A stretch of 14,934 nucleotides of DNA, from positions 1 to 14,934 of the forward strand of contig JAGWVZ010000034.1 in NCBI GenBank assembly GCA_018970625.1, read 5' to 3'. A model generated the notes under the pieces. That model was not told the origin of the DNA. It did no database searches and was given only the letters and a program-made list of their open reading frames with translations. This document shows, one piece after another, positions 1 to 7,581 of this stretch. Source of the stretch: Myxococcales bacterium. GTDB taxonomy: Bacteria > Myxococcota > Bradymonadia > REDH01. Position 1 is the stretch's first letter, and the number at the start of each line of letters is the position of its first letter. A program made the position numbers and the translations under genes.

Positions 1-2730
1 GACGGCGATGTCACCATCGTGGTTTTCGATGGGCACGATGGCACCCGACGGGACGCGCGGGTGGCGGTTTCGGAAGTTGCCTTCCACGGCGCCGCGGTCG
101 ATGCGGCGCTCGGTAAACCGCATCTCCTCGGCACCCGGGTAACCGTAGACGCCGGTGAAACCGGTGGCGGTGGCGACACAGGTCGCCGTCAGGTCATCGG
201 AAGGCAGCAGCTCGAAGACGGTGGAGAGTAGCTCGTACGGCTTGCGCTCGCCGCCTTCCTGATGGTGTCCGTTGATGCGGAAGCGATAGGTGCCGGCGGG
301 GAAGCTCTGAATTTCTTCCCAACGGGCGACCCACTCGGGGCGACCTTCGTTCAGGCGCAAGCGCGTCATGAACATGGGCTCGAGGTTGGTGTATTCGCGC
401 GTGTTGGGCACGGTAACGGCAACAAATTCGCCACCTTCGAGCTGCCTTTCCAGCGTGATGAGAGGGGTCTGAGGCTGCTCAGCGCCAGCGCTTCCACCAA
501 TCCAGGCGATTTCGGCGAACTGAAGGCGTTCGATGGTGGCGGGCATATCCGTGGTAATGCCGATATCAGACGCGGCCGTCTCTTCGATGGTGAACCGTCC
601 CATATCGATGGGGGTCATGCGGGATGGGGGTACGACAGGGATATCAAAGGCGTTTGCGGCCTCGGGTGTATCGAGCAGGGCATATCCGTCGATCGCACGC
701 TGCACGAGATAGTCGCCCATGCGATAGCCCCACGGGCTCATGGTGGACTCATAGGCACCCTGCAGGAGCGAGAAGGCGAAGTCGGGGTAGTCGTCGGGCG
801 CGCCTGGGCGCAGCGGAAGTCCGGTGACCGGGTCGTCGCCGGTGTTTTCAGGGTGGGGCAGGTCGAGGCCGGGGAACGGAGGCCTCTCGCCGCGCAGGTT
901 GGTGGGCAGCACATACAGGAGGTGGTCGTTGGCATAGCCGAACGTCCACGAGCGGAGCGGATCGACATCGTACTCGTCGCGCAACGCTCGCAGCACTTCC
1001 CAGGACAGCTCCATGGCCAGCTCGCCGGGCAGCGTCACGAAGGTGAGCGGTTCGCCATCGTCGATGACGAATTCACCGATGGTCATTTGCGACCGGGTGA
1101 AGGCCGAGGCCGGGCGGTTGAAGAGAAGGAACTGCAAGGCGCCGCCGCACTGCATCTCTTCGGGGTCCTGATAGGTGGAGAAGTCACGATCACCACCGTT
1201 CGGTCCCACGCAGGAGAGGCCTCCGTAGTGGTACTCGCCACCGGTGGGCAAGGGCGTGGTGCCTTCCAGCTCGCCACGCTCGTAGCCCAGAAGGTCATAC
1301 GAGATGGGGAAACGGTAGTTCACCGAGCGCATGCGGACGTTCGAAGATGTCTCCATGGCGTTGAATTCATCGAGGGCGACCTCGTTGAAACGCGCGCCGA
1401 ATGGCTCCACGTTCTGCGGGAAGTCCTGACCGGCGACATCCGCTGCCGGCGACATCGACCCCGAGTTCTGGTTGATGAACATGGTGGGGATGTATCGGCC
1501 GTACTGCTCGCCGAGTGCATAGGCGGCCTGACGCTCTGCGCCTTCGAGTACGTCACCCGACAGGTAGTCGGTGTCGTTGACGGTGGCGTGCGCACCAAAG
1601 CTGAACATGAATCCGCGCGGAATGCCGTCCATGTCATCCACACGAAGCAGCAGCAGGCGGTTGTCATCAAACTGAGGAGTGGCGGACCAGCGGTCGCGGC
1701 CGATGCGGTCGAACGTGTCAAACCCTTCGACAATCTCGACGGCCATGCGAGCGGGCTGAAGGTCGTCGAGGGCCGCGTTTACGGCTTCCAGCGTAGATTC
1801 AGCGATCCAGTCATAGAACTGCTGATGGAACTCACCAATACCAAACGAGCCCAGCAGCGTGGCGGCCTCTGTGGGGGGGTGCCAGTGGCGGCAGGGACCA
1901 GAGTGCGTGTGCGTAGACGAGATCACGAGGTTGTTGCGCCAGTCCTGACCGGTGCGCTCCTGCAGCGCGAGCGCCACTTCCTCGTGCAGCTCCATGCCGG
2001 TGAAGATGGCGGGAAGGCGCACGAAGATCATGGGGTTCACACCATCATCGAATGCTGCCGCGCGAATGTGCAAGCCGTGCATCTGACCGATCGATGCGCG
2101 GAGTCCGAGGGCGTACTGCCCGTCCTGACCTGCTGCGCGCTCCCCGTACCCGCCGGCAGGTACGCCGATGGGGTAGTTCCAGAGCGACTCGCCAAAGCCC
2201 GCTTCAAAGGGCTTCGGCGTGCCGTCACCGGCCGGCGGCAGCTCTTCATAGCTGTAGTCAAAATCGCGGCACTCGCCGAAGTCGGTGCAGACCTGCGGGG
2301 CGGGGCAGTCCGCATCCAGCACACAGACCGTGCTACAGATGCCATCCTCGCACACAGCAAAGCGACCGAGATCGGGCTCAATCGCATTCAGGCGCTCTGA
2401 ACAGCTGGCCCAGTCTCCGGGGTCACCGCAGGTCAACACGGTGCAGAAGCCTTCCACGCACCACTGCCCTTCCGAACAATCGGCCTGAGCCGTACACGGA
2501 TCACCCGTCAGGACGTCGGGCGTTGAGGAGCCGTCCGCCGGAGACCCATCGACCGCGCCGGAGTCTTCCGTATCGGTCGTGCCGCCGTCCGTGGTGTCTT
2601 CAACGCCGGAATCCTGCACATCGTTGCCGGTGTCCAGCGATTCGTTGGGTGTCGCGTCATCGGAGCAGGCAACCGAACCCTGCACCAGCAGGGCGGACGC
2701 CAGCAGAAACCCGGGTCGAAGCTTGTTCAT
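1..2730 (-). CDS. Neutral/alkaline ceramidase family lipoprotein (C-terminus beyond window)
   Basis: Neutral ceramidases are zinc amidases that hydrolyse ceramide to sphingosine and fatty acid; this one would act outside the cytoplasm. The frame is open for 910 codons from ATG 2730 to the window edge. A lipoprotein signal peptide (residues 1-22, ending SVAC, Cys22) leads into an acidic Asp/Thr/Ser/Gly-rich linker (23-77), then a Cys-rich segment with 12 cysteines (79-154), partly as C-x5-C-x5-C modules. The ceramidase domain follows from about residue 175: THTHSGP (273-279, zinc site), GAHAT with His381, NSGSMSP with the expected nucleophile Ser427, LPGE with Glu570, and YANDHLLYV with Tyr606. 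All known zinc-ligand positions of the Pseudomonas enzyme have a counterpart. The nucleophile motif is GSMSP where GDVSP is usual. The region after about 650 fits the C-terminal beta-sandwich domain. An in-frame ATG at 2739 is an alternative start; neither start has a clear Shine-Dalgarno. The long plus-strand frame opposite (262-2400) is a shadow. Family call firm; substrate inferred. Confidence 0.9.
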   Translation of the reverse strand, partial: MNKLRPGFLLASALLVQGSVACSDDATPNESLDTGNDVQDSGVEDTTDGGTTDTEDSGAVDGSPADGSSTPDVLTGDPCTAQADCSEGQWCVEGFCTVLTCGDPGDWASCSERLNAIEPDLGRFAVCEDGICSTVCVLDADCPAPQVCTDFGECRDFDYSYEELPPAGDGTPKPFEAGFGESLWNYPIGVPAGGYGERAAGQDGQYALGLRASIGQMHGLHIRAAAFDDGVNPMIFVRLPAIFTGMELHEEVALALQERTGQDWRNNLVISSTHTHSGPCRHWHPPTEAATLLGSFGIGEFHQQFYDWIAESTLEAVNAALDDLQPARMAVEIVEGFDTFDRIGRDRWSATPQFDDNRLLLLRVDDMDGIPRGFMFSFGAHATVNDTDYLSGDVLEGAERQAAYALGEQYGRYIPTMFINQNSGSMSPAADVAGQDFPQNVEPFGARFNEVALDEFNAMETSSNVRMRSVNYRFPISYDLLGYERGELEGTTPLPTGGEYHYGGLSCVGPNGGDRDFSTYQDPEEMQCGGALQFLLFNRPASAFTRSQMTIGEFVIDDGEPLTFVTLPGELAMELSWEVLRALRDEYDVDPLRSWTFGYANDHLLYVLPTNLRGERPPFPGLDLPHPENTGDDPVTGLPLRPGAPDDYPDFAFSLLQGAYESTMSPWGYRMGDYLVQRAIDGYALLDTPEAANAFDIPVVPPSRMTPIDMGRFTIEETAASDIGITTDMPATIERLQFAEIAWIGGSAGAEQPQTPLITLERQLEGGEFVAVTVPNTREYTNLEPMFMTRLRLNEGRPEWVARWEEIQSFPAGTYRFRINGHHQEGGERKPYELLSTVFELLPSDDLTATCVATATGFTGVYGYPGAEEMRFTERRIDRGAVEGNFRNRHPRVPSGAIVPIENHDGDIAV

Positions 2731-2815
2731 GGTAGCCATGGAGCAAAGTAGGTCAGCGTTCCAGTTGCACTCGGCGCACACACACGATGCGGTTACGCAA
2801 TGCAAAAGCGACTCC

Positions 2816-2844
2816 GCTATAACGGAATTGTCGTACAGATCCAA
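2816..2844 (-). promoter_or_regulatory. Possible sigma70-type promoter of the ceramidase gene
   Basis: On the minus strand TTGGAT (2844-2839) is followed after exactly 17 bases by TATAGC (2821-2816). The spacing is ideal, but the hexamers match the consensus at only 3 of 6 and 4 of 6 positions. The implied leader to ATG 2730 is about 80 bases. Found by eye; myxobacterial-type promoters often differ from the E. coli consensus. Confidence 0.3.
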
Positions 2845-2990
2845 ATGCGACCCATAACACGCTGCGTCATGAACGCCATGCACGACCGAATGGGTCCGGC
2901 ACGAAGCAGAAACCAACCGTCCCGGAGGTGCGCAGCGGGAACGGTTTGCCCCTTTCGAGCCCACCTTCATCAGAATGACAGCAGAGACAC

Positions 2991-3046
2991 ACGGGTTGAC
3001 GGTTGTGCACCGATACCCGTAGATGAGGTTACCCGTTACGGGAACC
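2991..3046 (+). promoter_or_regulatory. Palindrome cluster overlapping a -35-like TTGACG; likely operator of the acyl-CoA synthetase gene
   Basis: ACGGGT (2991-2996), CGGT (3000-3003), ACCG (3009-3012) and ACCCGT (3015-3020) form a nested inverted repeat around TGTGC. TTGACG, a good -35 hexamer, lies inside it at 2996-3001; no convincing -10 follows. A second palindrome, CCCGTTACGGG (3032-3042), extends to a GGTT(A)CCCG/CGGGAACC hairpin (3027-3046) and repeats the same half-site. This arrangement is typical for a repressor such as the TetR- or GntR-type regulators of fatty acid genes, but the regulator cannot be named from the DNA alone. Confidence 0.45.
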
Positions 3047-3088
3047 CCGCCTGAATCACCCCGCCACGACGACGAGCAGAGGCTTCCG

Positions 3089-4876
3089 ATGTCGACCACG
3101 ACCATTGTGCATCACACTTTTCTTCAGGCCAGCCGTCGTCCCGACGCGCCCGCCTACCACGTTCGACGAAATGGGCAGTGGGTCCCGACGTCGTGGCGTG
3201 TCTATGGTCACGAGGTGCGACGGGCGGCACGGGCGCTGATGGCGCTTGGATGCGAATCCGGTTTCACGACCTGCATTCTGGGGTTTAACCGTCCCGAATG
3301 GGTGATTGCCGACGTGGCCACGATGGCCGCAGGCGGAGCGCCCGCGGGAATTTACACCACCTGCAGTGGGTCCGAAATCAAATACATTGTGACGCACAGT
3401 GAAGCAGCCGTGCTGTTTCTCGAAAACGAGACGCAGTGGAAGAAAGTGGCAGAGATTCGCGACGAAATGCCGCAGCTGCGTAAAATTGTTCTCATGAAGG
3501 ATGCGGGTCGGGTCAACCACCCGGATGTCATGACCTGGGAGGAGTTCAACGAGCTCGGCAGTCGAGTGACAGACGACGAGCTGGATCGTCGGGTGGCCGA
3601 CATTCGCGAAGACCAGCTGGCGACTCTCATTTACACCTCGGGTACTACGGGCCCGCCCAAAGGTGTCATGCTGAGCCATCGCAACCTGGTCTGGACCGCC
3701 CAGACCGCGATCTCGATTACCGGCATCACGGAAGCAGATTGTTCAGTCAGTTATTTGCCGCTTTCCCATATTGCCGAGCAGATGTTCTCGATTCACGGGC
3801 CGGCATTGTCGGGGTTTTCGCTGTATTTCGCTGAATCCATCGACAAGCTCCGGGATAACCTGATTGAGGTACAGCCGACCATTTTCTTTGGCGTTCCCCG
3901 GGTATGGGAGAAGTTTTACACCGGTATTACAGGGCAGCTTGCCAAGGCGACGGGCGTCAAGAAAAGTCTGGTGGACTGGGCACGCGGTGTAGGCAGCCAG
4001 TGCTCGGCGCTACTGAATCAGGGCAAGACCCCCACCGGTATGCTCGGCGTGCAGTATCGTCTTGCCAGCAAATTGATTTATTCCAAACTGAAGCCCGCGA
4101 TCGGTCTGGGCAGAGCGCGGGTCTGCGTGTCAGGTGCGGCGCCCATTTCGCCCGACGTGCTGGAGTTCTTTGGCTCCATCGATATCCGAATCTGCGAGGT
4201 GTACGGGCAGTCAGAGGGCAGCGGTCCAACCACCTTCAACCGGATTGGCGCGACCCGTCTGGGCACCGTCGGCGATCCTATCCCGGGCTGCAAGGTTACT
4301 TTTGGCGAAGATGGCGAAATTATCGTCGAGGGGCCCAACGTGTTTATGGGCTACTTCAAGGACGAAAAGGCGACAGCAGAGACCCTCATCAACGGAAAAC
4401 TGCACTCCGGCGACCTGGGTGAGTTTGACCCGGCCGGATGGCTCAAGATTACCGGTCGCAAGAAAGATATTATTATTACAGCCGGTGGAAAGAATATCGC
4501 CCCGAAGAATTTCGAAAACGATATGAAAAACCACTGGCTGATCAATGAAGCCGTCATGATCGGCGACCGACGGAAATTCCTGACCGTGTTGCTGACGCTC
4601 GATCCGGACAGCGCAGCCACGTTCGCCGAACAGCATGGAACCGATGTGGCCTCGCTGCCTGCACACCCGGCACTCCTCGCTGAAATTCAGCGTCATATCG
4701 ACGAGGCAAACAAAGAATATGCCCGGGTCGAGCAGGTAAAGAAATTCACCGTATTGCCCCGCAACCTGACCATGGAAGACGGTGAGCTAACCCCTACCAT
4801 GAAGGTAAAGCGACAAAATGTCGCCAAAATGTGGGCCGATACCATCGAAGCCATGTACGCGGACGACACCGAATAG
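3089..4876 (+). CDS. Long-chain fatty acyl-CoA synthetase (AMP-forming)
   Basis: Activates fatty acids in two steps (acyl-AMP, then thioester to CoA), feeding beta-oxidation or lipid synthesis. The 595-residue product has the full ANL-family motif set: P-loop YTSGTTGPPKG (182-192), YGQSE (372-376), HSGDLG with Asp442, TGRKKD with Arg457, and LTPTMK with the C-terminal catalytic Lys572. The roughly 600-residue length and the QSE motif fit the FadD15/bubblegum-like long-chain group better than short-chain or peptide-synthetase relatives. ATG 3089 is chosen because AGAGG lies six bases before it and the protein then begins as relatives do; the frame stays open upstream to 3023, but without a good ribosome site. 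The gene is divergent from the ceramidase, whose fatty acid product it could use, and its leader holds a palindrome cluster that suggests repressor control. Chain-length preference is inferred. Confidence 0.93.
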   Translation: MSTTTIVHHTFLQASRRPDAPAYHVRRNGQWVPTSWRVYGHEVRRAARALMALGCESGFTTCILGFNRPEWVIADVATMAAGGAPAGIYTTCSGSEIKYIVTHSEAAVLFLENETQWKKVAEIRDEMPQLRKIVLMKDAGRVNHPDVMTWEEFNELGSRVTDDELDRRVADIREDQLATLIYTSGTTGPPKGVMLSHRNLVWTAQTAISITGITEADCSVSYLPLSHIAEQMFSIHGPALSGFSLYFAESIDKLRDNLIEVQPTIFFGVPRVWEKFYTGITGQLAKATGVKKSLVDWARGVGSQCSALLNQGKTPTGMLGVQYRLASKLIYSKLKPAIGLGRARVCVSGAAPISPDVLEFFGSIDIRICEVYGQSEGSGPTTFNRIGATRLGTVGDPIPGCKVTFGEDGEIIVEGPNVFMGYFKDEKATAETLINGKLHSGDLGEFDPAGWLKITGRKKDIIITAGGKNIAPKNFENDMKNHWLINEAVMIGDRRKFLTVLLTLDPDSAATFAEQHGTDVASLPAHPALLAEIQRHIDEANKEYARVEQVKKFTVLPRNLTMEDGELTPTMKVKRQNVAKMWADTIEAMYADDTE

Positions 4877-4919
4877 TCCTCACCTGCACGCATGACCGAT
4901 ACACAGAAACCGGGTAATT

Positions 4920-4951
4920 CCGCTCTGCCGGTTCAATATACGGCAGGGCGG
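4920..4951. terminator. Hairpin between convergent genes, probable terminator
   Basis: CCGCTCTGCCG (4920-4930) pairs with CGGCAGGGCGG (4941-4951) over 11 positions with one G-T wobble and a 10-base loop, starting 43 bases after the acyl-CoA synthetase stop. There is no T-tract on either strand, so it is not a textbook intrinsic terminator. A second weaker hairpin follows (ATCACC 4954-4959 with GGTGAT 4980-4985, inner CACG/CGTG). No gene is seen in 4877-5090. Confidence 0.45.
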
Positions 4952-5090
4952 ATATCACCTCCACGTGGCGCCGTGTACCGGTGATGTCCCCTGCGGTACC
5001 AGACCAACCCGTCCCTGTTGTTCGACTCGCTTAACAGCATCGTCGATCTCGCATCCCGGGTGCCTTCGTGTCCGGGTTATTCTGGTAGGG

Positions 5091-5909
5091 TCACTGACCC
5101 CGTTTGTATTCGACCCCCACCCGGGTAATCACCGTGTGCACCAGAGAGGGTGCGTGACGACCGAGCCACGCAGCGACTTTCCCGTGACCGGTGAACACAT
5201 AATCGCGCTTTCTTTTCCAGATGGCGTCCACCATGGTGCGGGCGGCGCGCTCGCTGGTCCACATCAGCCAGGCAGGTCTTTTGTCGTCCCGGTCTGCGCG
5301 GAATTGACCCGCATTATCGACCTTCGCTATTTCACTCTCCACAAAACCGGGGTGAATCGTCGTCACGCTGACGCCGGAACGGTGTAATTCCATGGCCAGC
5401 GTTTGTCCGATCGCGCGGAGCGCGTACTTGCTGGCGTGATAGGGTCCGGCACCCGGCGCGCACACCATGGCGGCGACCGATCCGACAAGAACCAGACGCC
5501 CGCCCGTTTTCCGAAGTTCGGGAATGGCGTACCGAGCGGTTACCGCTGCGCCTACCACGTTGGTATCCAGCTGCCGACGCCACTCCTCGGCCGAAATATC
5601 TTCGATTCGGCCCGCGACAGAAAATCCTGCGTTGGCCACCACCACGTCCAGACGCCAGCAGCGTTTCAGCACCTCGGCGACGGCATCACGCACACTGTCT
5701 TCACTCGTCACATCACAGAGCACGGCATGCGCATCGGCGCCCTGCTGCTCACATTCCCGCACGACCTCCAGAAGCCGATCGGCGCGCCTTCCCGAAACCA
5801 CAACCGTCGCACCTTCGGCGGCAAATCGCAGCGCCAGCGAACGACCGATGCCGCTTCCGCCGCCGGTTATCCAGACCACTTTTTCGGAAAATCGACGTCG
5901 AATCGGCAT
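5091..5909 (-). CDS. Short-chain dehydrogenase/reductase, classical SDR
   Basis: An NAD(P)-dependent oxidoreductase with a Rossmann fold. With ATG 5909 it has 272 residues: TGGGSGIG (15-22, cofactor loop), CDVT (65-68), NAG (93-95), structural Asn117, Ser144, and the YHASK pair Tyr157/Lys161, so the catalytic tetrad is complete. Arg41/Arg42 after the second strand suggest NADP preference. The 50 or so residues after the core (WTSERAARTMVDAI and following) resemble SDRs acting on lipid or ketone substrates, but the substrate cannot be read from sequence. It follows the FAD oxidoreductase gene in the same direction, so the two may be co-transcribed. The start is uncertain: the frame is open upstream through GTG 5963 to the previous gene's stop, and neither start has a strong ribosome site. 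ATG 5909 gives the usual short lead before the first strand. Confidence 0.88.
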   Translation of the reverse strand: MPIRRRFSEKVVWITGGGSGIGRSLALRFAAEGATVVVSGRRADRLLEVVRECEQQGADAHAVLCDVTSEDSVRDAVAEVLKRCWRLDVVVANAGFSVAGRIEDISAEEWRRQLDTNVVGAAVTARYAIPELRKTGGRLVLVGSVAAMVCAPGAGPYHASKYALRAIGQTLAMELHRSGVSVTTIHPGFVESEIAKVDNAGQFRADRDDKRPAWLMWTSERAARTMVDAIWKRKRDYVFTGHGKVAAWLGRHAPSLVHTVITRVGVEYKRGQ

Positions 5910-6047
5910 GGGGGCACCGCATTCATCGGCATGTGTCACGCACCACTGTGGCATGTGCATCACGCCGACAGGATTCTCAAGGTCGACGATGACGTCGTCG
6001 CAGCGTTTACGGATGGGGGTCTGCGTGGGCGTATGGCGATATTCTGG

Positions 6048-7442
6048 TTATCGACCGGGCGGACCACCGCCCTGATCAGGGGCTTCTGGTGCTGCCAACC
6101 GACGGGCACCAAGCATCAGCTGGTCCCATTTTTTCTGCCACGCATGAATGCGCACGGTGTCCCAGCGCTCTGGAATGCGCAGACCATGCACCAGCAGGGC
6201 GGCGGTGAGCGACAGCATGCGAGCGACGGGGATGGCGATGGGCACAAGGTCTCGTGCATGCCGAAGGGCCCGCAGCGCCACCACAGGGTCAAGGGGCATG
6301 GGGTTTTGCAGAAGTCCAGCTCGAACGGCGGCGGCGTTCATGATGCCCGCCGTCATGAGCAGCTCAAGCTCGTGCGCATGCACACGCTGAGAGAAGCAAC
6401 GCAGTGGCTGGTAAGAGTCGGCGATGCGTGCCGGACCACGTTGCATGGCGACGACGTACGACCAGAGGCCAGCTTCGGTGACATCGCCCACCTGTATCGC
6501 AGCGGCGATGCTGTTCGCGGCAAATGAGGCCGCCTGCATGCCCTGGGCGACTCCACTACCGTGCAAGGGAAACACCTGCCCGGCGGCGTCACCGATGCGT
6601 ACGAGACCACGCTCGACCCAGTCCACGGGACGAAGCGGCAGCAGGGGAATCAAGCCGGCACCCTGTGTCTGCGCGGGTCCGATCCAGGGGTGTCGCGCCA
6701 CAAAATCATGGGCCATCCGAGCGCCAGACCGAAAGTGGTTTGCGTGGATCGCACCGGCAAGAATCGCGACGTGACTCAGCTCCGCAGGCACATGCACATT
6801 GAGAACGGACCAGCCCCCCTCGACGCCTGACATCGAGAGAACATCACCGGGCTGAACCTTGCAGTCGGCCAGAAAGCGCAGCGCGGCATCGCGGTCCACA
6901 ATGGGGTACACGGCCTGAAAGGCAGCACATGAATGAGGGCCTTCGTGCAGGGCGGATTTGATACCACCGAACCCTGAAGCGTCGACGACGCAGTCCCAGG
7001 TCGAGGTATGGCCGTCCATGCTGACCACGCGCTGGCGCCCATTCCAGTCGCCGACCGCGGCTGTTGACTCCGGACGAAAGTCGACGCCGGCATCGAGCGC
7101 GCGCTGCTGCAGCAGCTTCTGCAGTGCATCCATGCGCGTCTCGGTCAGCGGCGCCGGATCGACTACCTGTCGAATCGTATGGGTATTGCGCGCGGGGTCA
7201 GCGGGATCGCAGCTGCCTGCATGCATGACGAAGCGACCACCGCGATGAAAGACGAGCTCGTCGGGAAACGGTCCCAGGTCGAGGCGTTCGAGCAGGTTCA
7301 GATCGACGCCGTTGATCCAGAGCGCACCCGCCCGGTGAGCCGGTCGACGATCGACGAGCGTCACCTGCAGACCGCGCTCGGCCATGAGCCACGCGGCGGT
7401 GGTGCCCGCCGAGCCGGCGCCGATGACAAGAACGCGAGACAT
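6048..7442 (-). CDS. FAD-dependent oxidoreductase, geranylgeranyl reductase/FixC-like
   Basis: A 464-residue flavoprotein of the p-hydroxybenzoate-hydroxylase fold. GAGSAG (8-13) with Asp31 after the second strand binds the FAD adenosine part; DASGF (154-158) is the middle FAD motif; GDAAGQVFPLHGSGV (284-298) is the typical GD motif with the family's P-x-x-G-x-G turn. This pattern is shared by geranylgeranyl reductases, tryptophan halogenase-like monooxygenases and ETF-quinone oxidoreductase-like proteins; I see no halogenase WxWxIP motif, which favours the reductase group. Likely reactions are reduction or oxidation of an isoprenoid, lipid or quinone-linked substrate, unproven. ATG 7442 has GGAG seven bases upstream. 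The C-terminal half is Ala/Leu/Arg-rich and may be membrane-associated. The SDR gene follows in the same direction, 138 bases after the stop if it starts at 5909. Confidence 0.82.
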   Translation of the reverse strand: MSRVLVIGAGSAGTTAAWLMAERGLQVTLVDRRPAHRAGALWINGVDLNLLERLDLGPFPDELVFHRGGRFVMHAGSCDPADPARNTHTIRQVVDPAPLTETRMDALQKLLQQRALDAGVDFRPESTAAVGDWNGRQRVVSMDGHTSTWDCVVDASGFGGIKSALHEGPHSCAAFQAVYPIVDRDAALRFLADCKVQPGDVLSMSGVEGGWSVLNVHVPAELSHVAILAGAIHANHFRSGARMAHDFVARHPWIGPAQTQGAGLIPLLPLRPVDWVERGLVRIGDAAGQVFPLHGSGVAQGMQAASFAANSIAAAIQVGDVTEAGLWSYVVAMQRGPARIADSYQPLRCFSQRVHAHELELLMTAGIMNAAAVRAGLLQNPMPLDPVVALRALRHARDLVPIAIPVARMLSLTAALLVHGLRIPERWDTVRIHAWQKKWDQLMLGARRLAAPEAPDQGGGPPGR

Positions 7443-7469
7443 GTGAACACTCCGGACATTCCATCCATG

Positions 7470-7545
7470 GCACCGGGTGATGGGTGACGCGAGGGTGTCG
7501 TGCCGTCAAGGATTTGTTCAGGGCGGCGATGGCGTCACCCGGTGC
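7470..7545 (-). promoter_or_regulatory. Leader of the FAD gene with two competing pairings
   Basis: Read on the minus strand, GCACCGGGTGACGC (7545-7532) comes first, then GCGTCACCC (7490-7482), then TCACCCGGTGC (7480-7470). The first arm can pair perfectly with the second over 9 bases or with the third over 11 bases, but not with both at once. The element ends 27 bases before the ATG and so lies next to the ribosome binding site. It may be an RNA switch or a multi-site DNA operator; sequence alone does not decide. Confidence 0.35.
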
Positions 7546-7566
7546 GGAAATGACAGGACGGCGCCT

Positions 7567-7581
7567 GAACAGGGCCTGTTC
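7567..7581. promoter_or_regulatory. Perfect palindrome GAACAGGGCCTGTTC, possible operator
   Basis: Two 7-base arms flank a central G. The 8-base arm CCTGAACA (7564-7571) recurs inverted as TGTTCAGG (7515-7522). The GAAC/GTTC ends recall LexA boxes of some bacterial groups, but the spacing does not match a LexA consensus I know with certainty. Confidence 0.3.

Larger units (their letters stand above)
2731..3088. promoter_or_regulatory. Divergent intergenic region between ceramidase and acyl-CoA synthetase genes
   Basis: This 358-base gap must hold both divergent promoters. Besides the leftward promoter candidate it contains a hairpin at 2915-2946 (AACCGTCCC pairing with GGGAACGGTT around one bulged base, 13-base loop) and a cluster of ACGGGT/ACCCGT half-sites between 2991 and 3046. 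The short plus-strand frames here lack a ribosome binding site and are not coding-like. No further gene is seen. Confidence 0.6.

Noticed and set aside
262..2400. 712-codon open frame on the plus strand
   Set aside because: It is antisense to the ceramidase frame, has no recognisable domains, and is Gly/Val/Arg/His-rich as expected for a shadow of a GC-rich gene. The minus-strand frame carries all ceramidase motifs.
5403..6527. 374-codon plus-strand open frame
   Set aside because: Overlaps both the SDR and the FAD oxidoreductase genes on the opposite strand, spans their junction, and shows no protein family features.
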